Of a stretch of 36,043 nucleotides of DNA, positions 35,956 through 36,043 are shown piece after piece. The position numbers and the translations under genes were made by a program. This DNA comes from Thermodesulfobacteriota bacterium. GTDB taxonomy: Bacteria > Desulfobacterota > DSM-4660 > Desulfatiglandales > Desulfatiglandaceae. Position 1 is the first letter of the stretch. Each line of letters starts with the position of its first letter. The stretch lies in assembly GCA_028278625.1 (NCBI GenBank), contig JANQDY010000012.1:1-36043 (forward strand). The letters are read 5' to 3'. The notes beneath the pieces are model-generated. The model searched no databases. It was given only the letters and a program-made list of their open reading frames with translations, and had not been told where the DNA came from.

Positions 35956-36043
35956 CCGGTTTGTTAATAAAATTCCTCAAGATCCCTCTAAACTTGCCGC
36001 TTTGTAGGTTTGAAAAACTTCGTCATATGTCCCGTTGTAGATG
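35956..36043. other. Unassigned window end
   Basis: On the minus strand an 88-base segment has a short open stretch (Y-N-G-T-Y-D-E-V-F-Q-T-Y-K) that may be the end of another gene cut by the window. It is too short to name. Confidence 0.25.

Noticed and set aside
1..36043. tRNA or rRNA genes
   Set aside because: No cloverleaf-like or rRNA-conserved segment was recognised by eye in the gaps.

Overview
The window is bacterial chromosome of about 50% G+C by eye, most likely from an anaerobic, sulfate-reducer-type member of the Desulfobacterota (former Deltaproteobacteria). Pointers are a heterodisulfide-reductase-like operon whose HdrA carries an in-frame UGA (selenocysteine), an HdrC-like protein with a NarI-type membrane part and a heme c motif, PAS-kinase/HDOD signalling genes, and a DUF3795 protein. 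No rRNA, tRNA, CRISPR array or complete insertion sequence was recognised. This placement is inferred from gene content, not from a marker-gene comparison.

Layout. Positions 1-6140 hold the end of a chemoreceptor gene, a Cys-rich DUF3795 gene, an exported MsrA-MsrB fusion with a small overlapping gene, a hybrid PAS histidine kinase with an HDOD gene, a shrunken signalling-gene remnant and a GNAT acetyltransferase. Positions 6233-11915 (minus strand) are the Hdr operon: a membrane HdrC-like subunit, then hdrB, then a 1006-residue two-module HdrA. Conventional translation starts HdrA 76 codons too late because codon 60 is TGA inside the conserved N-D-C-A-M-x-I-x-S-P-K motif; a hairpin with a GGUC apical loop lies at the usual bacterial SECIS distance. 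A sigma70-like promoter precedes the operon, and a YcaO-TPR gene is divergent from it.

Positions 14003-20499 carry a Gld-type ABC cluster (ATPase, permease, GldG-like auxiliary protein, DUF4340 protein) followed by glnS. Positions 20719-29475 are mostly housekeeping: cold-shock protein with a strong terminator, DinG-type Fe-S helicase plus Nudix hydrolase, HtpX protease, a MoxR ATPase/CoxE-like VWA pair, another GNAT protein and a DUF401 membrane protein.

From about 29476 to the end the window becomes accessory in character: structured inverted repeats, a secreted GVYG-repeat protein with a phage-tail-like C-terminus, a solo tyrosine recombinase broken (or switched) by an A8 tract, a secreted caspase-PEGA-formylglycine-enzyme-like fusion, and the tail of a nucleotide cyclase joined to a TM2 domain with its front missing.

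The best candidates for a second look are the selenocysteine HdrA with its unusual membrane partner, and the secreted caspase fusion beside the damaged recombinase. No wholly new multi-gene system can be claimed from sequence reading alone.
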